From Vreelandella zhanjiangensis DSM 21076 (GTDB taxonomy: Bacteria; Pseudomonadota; Gammaproteobacteria; Pseudomonadales; Halomonadaceae): 64,000 nucleotides of DNA. Both the position numbers and the translations under genes were made by a program. The notes under the pieces were generated by a model. That model ran no database searches and had not been told where the DNA came from. It was given only the letters and a program-made list of their open reading frames with translations. Below, one piece after another: positions 26,255-35,674 of this stretch. The DNA lies in NCBI RefSeq assembly GCF_000377665.1, contig NZ_KB898646.1, positions 884,581 through 948,580 on the forward strand, in the 5' to 3' direction. Position 1 is the stretch's first letter, and every line of letters starts with the position of its first letter.

Positions 26255-27447
26255 CGAACACCTCCGGGGCGCAGCACTTCAGCCAAGGCACCCAGCCCCG
26301 CATCCACCACTAGAGCCAGTATCAAAATAGGCAGTGCGCCAAGCAGCACCATATCCATAGCAGCTTGACCGAGCCCTTGAAATATAAACGTTCCTAGCCC
26401 GCCAGCGCCGATTAACGCGGCAACCGCTGTCAATCCTATGGCTTGTACGGTGGTAATACGCACCCCCTCAAGCATAATCGGAAGCGCCAGGGGTAAGCGC
26501 ACCTGCCAGAACCGCTGGCTGGCGCGCATGCCCATGGCGCTGGCGGCTTCCAGCGTATCAGGGCTGACTTCTTCAAGCGCAATGTAGGTATTGCGCACCA
26601 TGGGCAGCAGGCTGTAGGCCACCAGTGCAATTAATGCCGGCGTATTACCAATCCCGCTGACCCCTAACTGGGCAAGGATAGGTACGTTAGCGGCCAGCCA
26701 GGCAAGCGGCGCCAGCAAAAGGCCAAACAGGGCCAGGCTCGGAATGGTTTGTAAAAAGTTGAGTAGCGCAAAAGCGCTTTTCTGCAGTTTTACAAAGCGT
26801 CGCATCAACAACGCCAGTAACGTGCCTACAACGATGCTAATACTGACCGCCACACTTACTAGTAAAATGTGCTCTAACGCTGCCTGGATAAACTGTCGAT
26901 CACGTGCTTTAAATTCTTGAATCAGCGCCAAATCGCTCAACCATAGCGATGCGCATAGCCACCAGACCAGCCCTATACTCGAGAGTATCACCACCGGCCA
27001 AAAGCGCCTCAAGGCGAGTTTTAAGCGCAGCTCAATCAGGCATAGCATCAGGATAAACAACAAAACCCAGTAGCCTGCCCCTATACCTAACCGTGCTTGA
27101 GGAAGCTCTGGGTCTATTAAAAAGTGGCCAGCAACCATTAATCCAAACGGCATTAGCGCTAGAATTAACACCACCACCCCAAGGGCTGCCCAGTAATTAG
27201 TGCGGCTGGGTTGATAGGCAAGCCCGCCCACCGCGATAATTAATAGCGATGCCAGCAGCACCCCAGGCCAGCCAATGGCATCCATTGCGCTAACACCTGT
27301 CGCCTGGACAATTCGATTCGCCGCAACGCTTACTGCGTCCAACCCCCAAACCGCCGCCAGCATCGTCACGCTTAAACTGACTAAAACAACATTAGGGTGC
27401 TTGCCACGCCCTAGCCTGGGCGTGGGTAGCGCATCCAAAAGCGACAT
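26251..27447 (-). CDS. YehY-like osmolyte ABC permease, long form
   Basis: 398-residue permease. The first ~190 residues form an extra hydrophobic domain with about five membrane segments, as in YehY; the C-terminal half is the permease core (LLNFLQTIPSLALFGLLLAP, ALVAYSLLPMVRNTYIALEEVSPDTLEAASAMGM). Lies 3 bases downstream of the binding-protein gene. Confidence 0.9.
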   Translation of the reverse strand: MSLLDALPTPRLGRGKHPNVVLVSLSVTMLAAVWGLDAVSVAANRIVQATGVSAMDAIGWPGVLLASLLIIAVGGLAYQPSRTNYWAALGVVVLILALMPFGLMVAGHFLIDPELPQARLGIGAGYWVLLFILMLCLIELRLKLALRRFWPVVILSSIGLVWWLCASLWLSDLALIQEFKARDRQFIQAALEHILLVSVAVSISIVVGTLLALLMRRFVKLQKSAFALLNFLQTIPSLALFGLLLAPLAWLAANVPILAQLGVSGIGNTPALIALVAYSLLPMVRNTYIALEEVSPDTLEAASAMGMRASQRFWQVRLPLALPIMLEGVRITTVQAIGLTAVAALIGAGGLGTFIFQGLGQAAMDMVLLGALPILILALVVDAGLGALAEVLRPGGVR

Positions 27448-27450
27448 TAA

Positions 27451-28362
27451 TTAGTTATCCAGACTGTCGAGATAGTCGTTGGCGACTTGATCCGCCGATA
27501 GGCCATTAACGGCTACGTTGGCATTGAGTTCCTGCAGGGTTACTTCATCAAGAGTTGAAAAAACCTTTTCAAGAAGCGGCTTGATATCCGGATAGGCGTC
27601 TAAAACGCTTTCACGCACAACAGGCGCCGGCTGATACACCGGCTGAACGCCTCGGGTATCCTCTAACACCACCAGACCCAGCGCATTTAATCCACCGTCG
27701 GTCCCATAAGTCATGGCACCATTAACTCCGCTGGTCTGTTGGGCGGCGGCGCGCATTGTCGCGGCGGTATTGCCCCCTGAAAGTACCAGCAGCTGATCTG
27801 CCGTCAGTTCAAACCCGTAAGCCTCCTGAAACGCAGGGAGCGCTTGGGCGGACTCAACGAACTCAGCGCTGGCTGCGAATTTGAAATCCCCACCATCAGC
27901 GATATAGGCGGCTAAATCATCCAGCGTTTTTAAATTATGCTCACTCGCCACATCTTCACGAATACTCATGGCCCAAGTGTTATTGGCACTCGCCGGCGTT
28001 AACCACACCAACCCGTTTTGAGCATCCTGTTCGCGTACGGTCTGGTAGGCCTGTTCGGGGTCTTTCCACACATCACTGTCAGCCATGTCAAAGAAGAACG
28101 CGCCGTTACCGGTATATTCAGGGTACAGATCTATTTCACCGGTCGTCAGCGCAGTACGCACAACATTGGTCGCCCCCAGCTGTAGACGGTTTTCAGTGGC
28201 GATACCGTTGCGCTCCAGCGTCTGAATGATCAGCTCGCCCAGCACGGCACCTTCCGTATCGATCTTGGAAGACACCACGACGGGGTCGTTCGCGCTCGCT
28301 TGAGAGAGTGTTACCAGCGAGAGGCTGGTCACCAATAGCAAAGGTTTCATTGTAAAGCGCAT
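27451..28362 (-). CDS. osmF: OsmF/YehZ-like substrate-binding protein
   Basis: Periplasmic binding protein of 303 residues with a signal peptide cleaved after SQASA (about residue 24). The mature start VVVSSKIDTEGAVLGELIIQTLE and the segment TGEIDLYPEYTGNGAFFF match the OsmF/OpuC family that binds quaternary ammonium osmolytes. First gene of the operon. The ATG at 28362 has AAGGA 10 bases upstream. Low-affinity betaine uptake or salt response is the family role; the actual ligand is not shown by sequence. Confidence 0.9.
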   Translation of the reverse strand: MRFTMKPLLLVTSLSLVTLSQASANDPVVVSSKIDTEGAVLGELIIQTLERNGIATENRLQLGATNVVRTALTTGEIDLYPEYTGNGAFFFDMADSDVWKDPEQAYQTVREQDAQNGLVWLTPASANNTWAMSIREDVASEHNLKTLDDLAAYIADGGDFKFAASAEFVESAQALPAFQEAYGFELTADQLLVLSGGNTAATMRAAAQQTSGVNGAMTYGTDGGLNALGLVVLEDTRGVQPVYQPAPVVRESVLDAYPDIKPLLEKVFSTLDEVTLQELNANVAVNGLSADQVANDYLDSLDN

Positions 28363-28413
28363 CTTGGCAATCCTTTAGTAGACGTCTTTATTGAAGGGGT
28401 CGTTGCTGAGCGT

Positions 28414-28449
28414 TGTAGGCAAACTGACGCTCACGCCAGCTTGCCTACA
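28414..28449. promoter_or_regulatory. large hairpin between cysS and osmF
   Basis: TGTAGGCAA (28414-28422) and TTGCCTACA (28441-28449) are perfect inverted repeats, extended inward by CTG/CAG after one mismatched pair. It sits about 50 bases upstream of the osmF start, with no T run, so a regulatory or mRNA-leader role is more likely than termination. Confidence 0.45.
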
Positions 28450-28459
28450 CATCCTGGCA

Positions 28460-28564
28460 TTTACAGGTTCTACATTTATAAATGCTGTGTTTATAAACCC
28501 CGTATCTATAAACCCTGTCCTTACGAAGCGTGAATTTATAAATACTGAGGTTATAAACTCCAGT
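28460..28564. repeat. 15-bp degenerate minisatellite, about seven copies
   Basis: Units beginning at 28460, 28475, 28490, 28505, 28520, 28535 and 28550 follow the pattern TTTATAAAYNCYGTR. The middle unit (CTTACGAAGCGTGAA) is the most diverged. It fills most of the spacer between cysS and osmF. Both strands stay open across it, giving pentapeptide-like FIN repeats, but no start site supports a gene. Confidence 0.8.
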
Positions 28565-28623
28565 ATAAGAGGCATTTGCGCGGATGCCAGACGCTGCTAC
28601 TGCGGCGCCTGGCCTACATATGC

Positions 28624-30027
28624 CTATTGCGGAGCTTCAACCACCCAGGTGGTTCCTTCCCGGGAGTCTTTCAGAATAATGCCTAACGCAGCCAATTCGT
28701 CACGAATGGCATCCGCCTGGGCAAAATCCTTGTCCGCTTTCGCCGCTTGCCGCTGAGCAATCTTTTCTTCAATTGCCGTTTCGCTTAACGCAGCGGTTTG
28801 CGATTGCGTACCCTTTAAAAACGCCTGGGGTGCTTGCTGAAGAAGGCCCAATAGGCCGGCGAGCTGTTTAAGCTCAGCGGCCAGCGGACGGGCTTTTTCA
28901 GGCGCTTCGCTCTTGGCGCGATTCAAGTCCCGGGCCAAGTCAAAGAGCACGGCAAGCGCTTCAGGCGTATTGAAGTCATCATCCATCACGGCCGTGAAGC
29001 GCTCTCGATAGTTGCCGACAGCGTCTGCCTGAGCATCCTGGCTATCGCTCTCCACGCCTTCCAGCGCGGTGTAAAAGCGCGTTAGCGACTTTCTGGCTTC
29101 ATGCAGTGAATCGATCGAGTAGTTGATCGCGCTCCGGTAGTGGCTGGCCACTAACAAATAGCGCACTACCTCCGGGTCGTGATCAACCAGCACATCGCGA
29201 ATAGTGAAAAAGTTGCCCAGGGATTTCGACATCTTTTCCTGATTAACCCGCACAGCACCCGCATGCATCCAGGTATTGACGTAAGTTTTACCCGTCGCGG
29301 CTTCCGACTGGGCAATTTCGTTTTCATGGTGGGGGAAAGTCAAATCAGGCCCACCGCCATGAATATCGAAAGTATCGCCCAGGCAGCAGGTCGACATGGC
29401 GGAGCACTCAATATGCCAGCCAGGACGGCCGTTGCCCCAAGGAGACGGCCAGTGTGCTTCACCCGGTTTTGCGGCCTTCCAGAGCACAAAATCGAGCGGA
29501 TCTTCTTTATGAATATCCACATCAACCCGTGCGCCTGAGCGCATGTCATCGAGCTGGCGGTTATTGAGCTTGCCGTAATCGGTAAATTTACGCACCCGGT
29601 AGTACACATCGCCGTTGTCAGCGGGGTAGGCGAAACCTTTAGCAATTAGCGTTTCGATCATCGCGACGATATCGCCAATATGCCCCGTTGCCCGGGGCTC
29701 ATGGCTGGGAGGCAGCACATTCAGCCGCGCTTCATCTTCATGCATGGCGTCAATCATGCGTTCCGTAAGCGCGGTAATGCTTTCTCCATTTTCCTCGGCA
29801 CGCTTGAGGATCTTATCGTCGATATCGGTGATGTTACGTACGTAGGTAACATCGTAGTCCCGGTGGCGTAGATAGCGGGTAATGACATCAAACGCGACCA
29901 TGACGCGCGCATGGCCAAGGTGACAATAGTCATACACCGTCATGCCGCAGACATACATGCTCACTTTACCCGCGACCAGCGGAGTAAATGGTTCTTTGCG
30001 ACGCGTCAGCGTATTGTAAATTTGCAT
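28624..30027 (-). CDS. cysS: cysteine--tRNA ligase
   Basis: Class I cysteinyl-tRNA synthetase, 467 residues, standard length. The zinc and HIGH-like region is [18 protein letters not shown] near residue 27; [16 protein letters not shown] carries KMSKS near residue 270; [20 protein letters not shown] is the conserved middle motif. It follows glnS by 11 bases in the same direction and is probably co-transcribed. Confidence 0.97.
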   Translation of the reverse strand: MQIYNTLTRRKEPFTPLVAGKVSMYVCGMTVYDYCHLGHARVMVAFDVITRYLRHRDYDVTYVRNITDIDDKILKRAEENGESITALTERMIDAMHEDEARLNVLPPSHEPRATGHIGDIVAMIETLIAKGFAYPADNGDVYYRVRKFTDYGKLNNRQLDDMRSGARVDVDIHKEDPLDFVLWKAAKPGEAHWPSPWGNGRPGWHIECSAMSTCCLGDTFDIHGGGPDLTFPHHENEIAQSEAATGKTYVNTWMHAGAVRVNQEKMSKSLGNFFTIRDVLVDHDPEVVRYLLVASHYRSAINYSIDSLHEARKSLTRFYTALEGVESDSQDAQADAVGNYRERFTAVMDDDFNTPEALAVLFDLARDLNRAKSEAPEKARPLAAELKQLAGLLGLLQQAPQAFLKGTQSQTAALSETAIEEKIAQRQAAKADKDFAQADAIRDELAALGIILKDSREGTTWVVEAPQ

Positions 30028-30038
30028 ATGACTATTCC

Positions 30039-31718
30039 TTAGCCTTTCTGTTTGATTTTCGCCCAGCTATCTTTTAATCCTACGGTACGGTTAAACACCA
30101 GCTGACCCGGTTTGGACAGGTGGCGGTCAGCACAGAAGTAGCCTACCCGCTCAAACTGAAAACGTGCTTCAGACGCTGCATCGGCAAGGCTCGGTTCACC
30201 AATCGCCTGGCATACGCTGAGTGATTCTGGATTCAGGTGTTCCAGGAAATCGACGTCTTTATCACGGTCAGGCTGCTCTACCATAAACAGGTTGTCATAC
30301 AGGCGTACTTCCATGGGAACGCCGTGAGCCGCACTCACCCAGTGAATGACACCTTTGACCTTACGCCCTTCCGGGTTTTTACCTAACGTATCAAAATCAA
30401 CTGAACAGTGAAGCTCAGTGATCTCGCCCGCCGCGTCTTTAATCACATCATCACAACGGATGACGTAGCTATTGCGTAGGCGGACTTCTTTACCTGGTGC
30501 CAAGCGGAAGAACTTCTTGGGCGCATCTTCCATAAAGTCGTCCTGGTCGATGTAAAGCTCTCGACTAAACGGCACTTTGCGCATCGGCATATCGTCACGC
30601 GCGGGGTGGCCCGGCACTTCGTACACCTCTTCATGACCTTCAGCCACGTTGGTTAGGACCACTTTAAGCGGCTTCAATACGCACATGGCACGCGGCGCGT
30701 TATCTTCAAGATCCGAGCGAATGGCGTGCGTCAGCATGGCAATATCCACCAGCCCACCATCAGCGCGGGTTACCCCGATCATTTCGCAGAATTTACGAAT
30801 AGAGGCAGCGGTATAACCACGGCGGCGCATACCGGAAATCGTCGGCATCCGCGGATCATCCCAGCCGTCCACAATCTGCTCGTCAACCAACAGCTTCAAT
30901 TTGCGCTTGGAGGTCAGCGTGTAATCAAGATTCAGGCGTGCAAACTCGATCTGGCGCGGTTTTGCAGGCACCGGCAGATTGTTAAGGAACCACTCATACA
31001 GGGGACGGTGGTCTTCAAACTCGAGAGTACAAATCGAGTGGGTAATCCCTTCGATCGCATCCGACTGGCCATGGGTAAAATCATAGGAAGGATAGATCTT
31101 CCATTTATCGCCCGTCTGGTGGTGGCTTGCATGACGAATGCGATACAGGATCGGATCGCGCAGGTTGATGTTGGGCGATGCCATATCGATTTTAGCGCGC
31201 AAGACTTTCTCGCTTTCGCCAAATTCACCGGCGCGCATACGCTCCAGCAGATCCAGGTTTTCCTCAACGCTGCGTTCGCGGTAAGGGCTTGGCTTACCGG
31301 GTGCCGTTAACGTGCCGCGATACTCACGAATCTCATCGGGTGAAAGGTCATCGACATAGGCCTTATCTTCGCGAATCAGGTGCTGCGCCCAGGCGTAAAG
31401 CTGATCAAAGTAGTCTGAGGCAAAGCGAACCGGACCCGCCCAGTTAAAGCCTAACCAGCTGACGTCCTCTTTGATGGCATCGATATACGCCTGCTCTTCT
31501 TTTGCGGGGTTGGTGTCGTCAAAACGCAGATGACAGTCACCACCCATTTGCTCCGCCAACCCGAAGTTCAAGCAGATCGATTTTGCATGACCGATGTGCA
31601 GAAAGCCGTTGGGCTCAGGGGGGAAACGTGTCACGATTTTTGTGACCTGGCCGCCCTCGATTTCGTCGCGTACTTGGTTGCGAATGAAGTTCGGCGCTGG
31701 GGTGGTCTCGTTGGTCAT
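30039..31718 (-). CDS. glnS: glutamine--tRNA ligase
   Basis: Class I glutaminyl-tRNA synthetase, 559 residues. HIGH is in [15 protein letters not shown] (about 40-54) and the KMSKS-like motif in [15 protein letters not shown]. The C-terminal anticodon-binding beta barrels are complete ([15 protein letters not shown]). Presence of GlnRS means charging of tRNA-Gln is direct. Divergent from ppiB. Confidence 0.97.
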   Translation of the reverse strand: MTNETTPAPNFIRNQVRDEIEGGQVTKIVTRFPPEPNGFLHIGHAKSICLNFGLAEQMGGDCHLRFDDTNPAKEEQAYIDAIKEDVSWLGFNWAGPVRFASDYFDQLYAWAQHLIREDKAYVDDLSPDEIREYRGTLTAPGKPSPYRERSVEENLDLLERMRAGEFGESEKVLRAKIDMASPNINLRDPILYRIRHASHHQTGDKWKIYPSYDFTHGQSDAIEGITHSICTLEFEDHRPLYEWFLNNLPVPAKPRQIEFARLNLDYTLTSKRKLKLLVDEQIVDGWDDPRMPTISGMRRRGYTAASIRKFCEMIGVTRADGGLVDIAMLTHAIRSDLEDNAPRAMCVLKPLKVVLTNVAEGHEEVYEVPGHPARDDMPMRKVPFSRELYIDQDDFMEDAPKKFFRLAPGKEVRLRNSYVIRCDDVIKDAAGEITELHCSVDFDTLGKNPEGRKVKGVIHWVSAAHGVPMEVRLYDNLFMVEQPDRDKDVDFLEHLNPESLSVCQAIGEPSLADAASEARFQFERVGYFCADRHLSKPGQLVFNRTVGLKDSWAKIKQKG

Positions 31719-31874
31719 GGTGGTGTTGAAAACCTCGTGGTGGATGGCGTGCCAGGCAACCAGTACCTACGCTAATCGGGTTAGCGCTTCGCGGTGCAGG
31801 GCAAAACCGCTATTATAGCGTGACGCCGATGCACAGCGCCAAGGCGAACGCCTTTATTGAACAGGAATTTATCT

Positions 31875-32375
31875 ATGATCGTATTACAGACGAACCACGG
31901 TGACATCACTATCGCGCTTAATCATGAAAAAGCGCCGGTAACAGCGGCTAACTTTGAGCAGTATGTTCGTGACGGCTTCTACGATGGCACACTGTTTCAC
32001 CGGGTCATCGACGGATTCATGGTCCAAGGCGGTGGCTTTGACCAGGACTTTAATCAGAAGCCTACGCGTGACCCGATCGAAAATGAAGCGGATAACGGCT
32101 TGAAAAATACCGTTGGCACGCTGGCCATGGCCCGCACCCAGGATCCGAACTCGGCTACCGCTCAGTTTTTTATCAATGTGGGCGACAACAGCTTTTTAGA
32201 CCATAGCGGCAAAAGCCTGCAAGGCTGGGGTTACGCGGTTTTCGGTGAAGTAGTTGAAGGTATGGATGTGGTTAACGCTATCAAGGGCGTGAGCACTACT
32301 CGCCGTGGCATGCACGCCGATGTGCCAGCGGAAGATGTGATCATTGAGCGTGCCTATGTAAAAGAAGCGGAATAA
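31875..32375 (+). CDS. ppiB: peptidyl-prolyl cis-trans isomerase B (cyclophilin)
   Basis: Cytoplasmic cyclophilin, 166 residues, no signal peptide. I use the ATG at 31875 with AGGAA upstream ([16 protein letters not shown]). Catalytic-site residues are in [31 protein letters not shown] and WGYAVFGEV. It accelerates proline isomerisation. The stop is 15 bases before lpxH. Confidence 0.95.
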   Translation: MIVLQTNHGDITIALNHEKAPVTAANFEQYVRDGFYDGTLFHRVIDGFMVQGGGFDQDFNQKPTRDPIENEADNGLKNTVGTLAMARTQDPNSATAQFFINVGDNSFLDHSGKSLQGWGYAVFGEVVEGMDVVNAIKGVSTTRRGMHADVPAEDVIIERAYVKEAE

Positions 32376-32390
32376 CCCTTCGGGAGTTTT

Positions 32391-33164
32391 ATGCGCACAC
32401 TGCTTGTAGCTGATATGCACCTAAGCAGCGATACCCCTGAGATCAATCAGGGGTTTTATCGCTATTTGGAACACACTGCTCAAGGAGCCAATGCCCTTTA
32501 TATACTGGGCGATCTTTTTGATGCATGGATTGGCGATGACCTGCTTGATACTCAGCACCCGCTGAGTGCAGTGGCTCATGAGGTTATCCAACGCTTACGC
32601 CAGCTAAGCGATAACGGTACAGCCATTTACATAATGCATGGCAACCGGGATTTCTTATTAGGTGATCGCTTTATCAATGCCTGCCAGGCATCGCTTCTCT
32701 CGGATGTACAGGAAGTGGAGCTGGAAGGCCTGCCGGTTGCCCTGCTGCATGGCGACAGCTTATGCACCAAGGATGAGGCCTACATGGCCTTTCGCCAGCA
32801 GTCGCGCAATCCTGCATGGCAGGCTCAAATACTGGCCCTGCCGTTTGAGCAGCGCCTGGAGCTGGCTAAGAGCTTGCGGTTACAGTCGGGTGATGCCAAT
32901 GCCAACAAGGCTGAGGCGATCATGGATGTGACCCAGGAAGAAGTCGTGGCACTGATGGAGCGCTTCGGCCTTACTACCATGATTCATGGCCATACCCATC
33001 GGCCGAAGGTGCACGACCTTACGGTGGAAGATGTGCCTGCCAAGCGCTTTGTGCTGGGTGATTGGAATAATCAGCACGGCTGGGATGTGATCATTGAACG
33101 ATCAGACCACAATACCATGCCAAACTTGCGCCAGTTTGACCTGACAACGCCTCCAGCGGCTTAG
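32391..33164 (+). CDS. lpxH: UDP-2,3-diacylglucosamine diphosphatase
   Basis: Metallophosphoesterase of lipid A synthesis, 257 residues, cleaving UDP-2,3-diacylglucosamine to lipid X. All metal motifs are present: DMHLSS (8-13), GDLFDAWIGDD, HGNRDFLLG, LLHGDSLCTKD and HGHTHRP. Downstream of ppiB in the same operon, the arrangement seen in E. coli. Confidence 0.95.
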   Translation: MRTLLVADMHLSSDTPEINQGFYRYLEHTAQGANALYILGDLFDAWIGDDLLDTQHPLSAVAHEVIQRLRQLSDNGTAIYIMHGNRDFLLGDRFINACQASLLSDVQEVELEGLPVALLHGDSLCTKDEAYMAFRQQSRNPAWQAQILALPFEQRLELAKSLRLQSGDANANKAEAIMDVTQEEVVALMERFGLTTMIHGHTHRPKVHDLTVEDVPAKRFVLGDWNNQHGWDVIIERSDHNTMPNLRQFDLTTPPAA

Positions 33165-33183
33165 TCTGTTCATAATCTAGCGA

Positions 33184-33216
33184 TAAAAAAAGCCGATCAA
33201 TTTGATCGGCTTTTTA
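33184..33216. terminator. bidirectional terminator between lpxH and ppiD
   Basis: GCCGATCAA-T-TTGATCGGC is flanked by seven A on the left and five T on the right. It can terminate both the ppiB-lpxH transcript and the convergent ppiD transcript. Confidence 0.9.
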
Positions 33217-33244
33217 TCTTAGGCGCTCGTCTTACGTGAGTAGA

Positions 33245-35062
33245 CTAGCGCTTGATATCGGCATCCTGATGCAGGTTGTCAATCAACCCCTGAATCACTG
33301 CCTGAGCCCTTAACTGCTCTGACATTTGCGCGACAAAACCTGACATCTGTTCGTCAACCTCACCGTCAGAGACCTCATCCAAGGCCACCACGGCAACGCC
33401 CTGCGGCAACACGACTGCCCGGTAAAGGCTCTCGCCATCTTCCGGATGCGGCATGCGGAAGGCTTCCTGCACCAATGCCTGAGGCAATGCGCTCTCCGAC
33501 TGGCGGCTCACATTGGCGGCCTCCAGCCAATCGACATCGACCGACTCACCGGCATTAAGCTCAGCGGTCATGGCTCGTGCCTGCTCCAGCACGGCCTGCT
33601 GGCGCTGTTCAGCCGCGACGGATTGCTCTACTTCATCGCGCACTTCATCCAGACCAATCAACGTTGCATCGCGATGCTCTGCTACACGAAGCACCAGGCG
33701 ACGGTCATCATCCAATTCGATGACTTCGCTGTTATAGCCATCTTCCAAGACTTCGTCGCTAAAGGCTTCATCCAGCACGCCTGGCTCAGAAAGGACGCCT
33801 TCCCCTTCACCACGGGCAAGCCAGTCGGTCTGATTGAGGGTTAGGTCCAGCTGGTCGGCAACGCTTTGCAAATCTTCAGCGGCGAAACTTTCATCAATCA
33901 GCTGCTGCACTTTGGTATTAAACGTGTCATTGACTTCAGTCAGGGCAACGTTCTGGCGCAGCATCTCACGCTGCTCTTCAAATGAAGGCGCATCGATTTC
34001 GGTCACTTGAAGGATATGGAATGCACCGTCAATCTCCACCACCGAAGAAGTGTCTCCTTCTTCGAGGGCAAAGGCGGCATTATCAAACTCCTCGCCAAAA
34101 ATGCCGCGCGAAATCGTGCCTAAATCTCCGCCCTCTTCGGCACTCACGGTATCATCAGAGTAACGCAGAGCGGTGTCAGCAAAGGTTTCACCGCTTTCCA
34201 GATCGCTTTTTGCGGTTTCAGCAATCTCGCGCGCTTCATCGCGAGTGCGCTCATCGCCAAATGCCACCATGATATGCGAGATACGCCGATCGGCATTTTG
34301 ATTCTGTTCACGCCACGCATTGCGCAGAGTTTGTTCATCGACATCGCTTTCAGAAGCCATCGCCTGGCGATCAATCAGCACATACTCGACGCGCACTTGC
34401 TCAGGACGCTCAAAGCGCTCCTGGTTGGCATCGTAGTAGGCTTGCACCTGCTCGTCAGTGACATTGGTCTCGATATTGGCGTTATCGTTATCCAACAAAA
34501 CATAACGGAAACTGCGCTGCTGACGCTGCAGCTCCGCTAAACGATTCTGTTCGCTTGGCAGGCTAAAATCACTGAACGCCAGACCTTGCTGCAAGTGCTG
34601 ACGTTTGATGTCAACCCGCAGGTCTTGCCGAAATGAAACGGGCGTGTAGCCTGCGCCTGCCAGACGGTTGCGGAAAATCTCAGCTGAGAAACGGCCTTCC
34701 TGGTCATGAAACTCGGGCAGGCCAACAATGATCTGATCTAGCTGTGCATCGGAAACAAAAAAACCGCCGTCATCGGCGTACTGCGTTAGCAGTTGCTGTG
34801 TAATCAGCTGATCAAGCATGTCATTGCGTAACGCGCGTTCCTGCTCTGGCGGCACTTGGCCAGAGCGCAGCGCCCGCTGCACTTCAAGCTCCACCTGCTG
34901 ACGCATGATGGGCTCGCCGTTAACGCTTGCGACCTCATTGGGATCACTACCAAAGACACTAAACAGGGATTCCACCCCAAACAGCGCCATGGCAGCTACC
35001 ATGAGACCGATAATAATTTTGGCGCCCCAGCTTCTGGAGCCATTTCGAATACTTTGCAGCAT
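33245..35062 (-). CDS. ppiD: periplasmic chaperone PpiD
   Basis: 605-residue inner-membrane-anchored chaperone. One N-terminal membrane segment (AKIIIGLMVAAMALFGVESLF), a SurA-like chaperone region, and one parvulin domain at about 255-355 (RRISHIMVAFGDERTRDEA to FGEEFDNAAFALEEGDTSSVVE). Assists proteins emerging from the Sec translocon. It follows hupB, as in E. coli. Confidence 0.95.
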   Translation of the reverse strand: MLQSIRNGSRSWGAKIIIGLMVAAMALFGVESLFSVFGSDPNEVASVNGEPIMRQQVELEVQRALRSGQVPPEQERALRNDMLDQLITQQLLTQYADDGGFFVSDAQLDQIIVGLPEFHDQEGRFSAEIFRNRLAGAGYTPVSFRQDLRVDIKRQHLQQGLAFSDFSLPSEQNRLAELQRQQRSFRYVLLDNDNANIETNVTDEQVQAYYDANQERFERPEQVRVEYVLIDRQAMASESDVDEQTLRNAWREQNQNADRRISHIMVAFGDERTRDEAREIAETAKSDLESGETFADTALRYSDDTVSAEEGGDLGTISRGIFGEEFDNAAFALEEGDTSSVVEIDGAFHILQVTEIDAPSFEEQREMLRQNVALTEVNDTFNTKVQQLIDESFAAEDLQSVADQLDLTLNQTDWLARGEGEGVLSEPGVLDEAFSDEVLEDGYNSEVIELDDDRRLVLRVAEHRDATLIGLDEVRDEVEQSVAAEQRQQAVLEQARAMTAELNAGESVDVDWLEAANVSRQSESALPQALVQEAFRMPHPEDGESLYRAVVLPQGVAVVALDEVSDGEVDEQMSGFVAQMSEQLRAQAVIQGLIDNLHQDADIKR

Positions 35063-35159
35063 GCTAGCCTCAGATAAACACAGCCATACAAATAAACCTT
35101 AATGTTGCCCGAAAGTTGTTTTCGGATAACCCCTTAAATACCAGGCCAAAAAATAACAT

Positions 35160-35185
35160 GGGCGCATCGCGGATGCGATGCGCCC
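35160..35185 (-). terminator. terminator after hupB
   Basis: GGGCGCATCGC and GCGATGCGCCC form a perfect 11-bp stem with a GGAT loop; on the reverse strand it is followed by ATGTTATTTTTTGG. It separates hupB from ppiD. Confidence 0.75.
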
Positions 35186-35210
35186 ATTAGATTACTTAAA
35201 CACAGATCAA

Positions 35211-35483
35211 TTAATTGACGGCGTCTTTCAGCGCCTTGCCTGCTTTGAAGCTGGGTACTTTAGCAGCTTTGATCTCAATAGGCTGACCAGTCTGCGGGTT
35301 ACGACCAGTACGTGCAGCACGTTCTTTAATTGCGAAGGTACCAAAACCTACCAGTGAAACGCCTTCACCTTTTTTGAGGCTCTCGGTGACAGACTCCACC
35401 ATGGCATCCAATGCGCGGGTTGCCGCTGCTTTAGGAATATCGGCAGACGCGGCAATGGCTTCAATCAGCTCGGACTTATTCAC
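35211..35483 (-). CDS. hupB: DNA-binding protein HU-beta
   Basis: 90-residue histone-like protein with the full HU pattern: [37 protein letters not shown] (DNA-binding arm) and [16 protein letters not shown]. Lies between lon and ppiD, the E. coli order. Confidence 0.97.
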   Translation of the reverse strand: MNKSELIEAIAASADIPKAAATRALDAMVESVTESLKKGEGVSLVGFGTFAIKERAARTGRNPQTGQPIEIKAAKVPSFKAGKALKDAVN

Positions 35484-35674
35484 ACTTCACCCCTTAACTG
35501 TTTCAAAAAAATGGCTCTGAACGGCATGGCCACCAGAAGGTACAACCTCAAAGCATAGCTGCGTTTTATAGCAATGCCTTGAAACACCTGTCAAGCAACC
35601 ACACCGTGAAATGCCCGCCGCACAAGGCATTGGGCAAATTCATTAAGTAAAATTAAAGACCAATGGCTTTAAAA

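Noticed and set aside
28375..28575. Pentapeptide-like FIN repeats in a 66-residue reverse frame
   Set aside because: They result from the 15-bp DNA repeat, which stays open on both strands; no ribosome site or conserved domain.
30726..31310. 194-residue forward frame over glnS
   Set aside because: Antisense shadow of the glutaminyl-tRNA synthetase gene.
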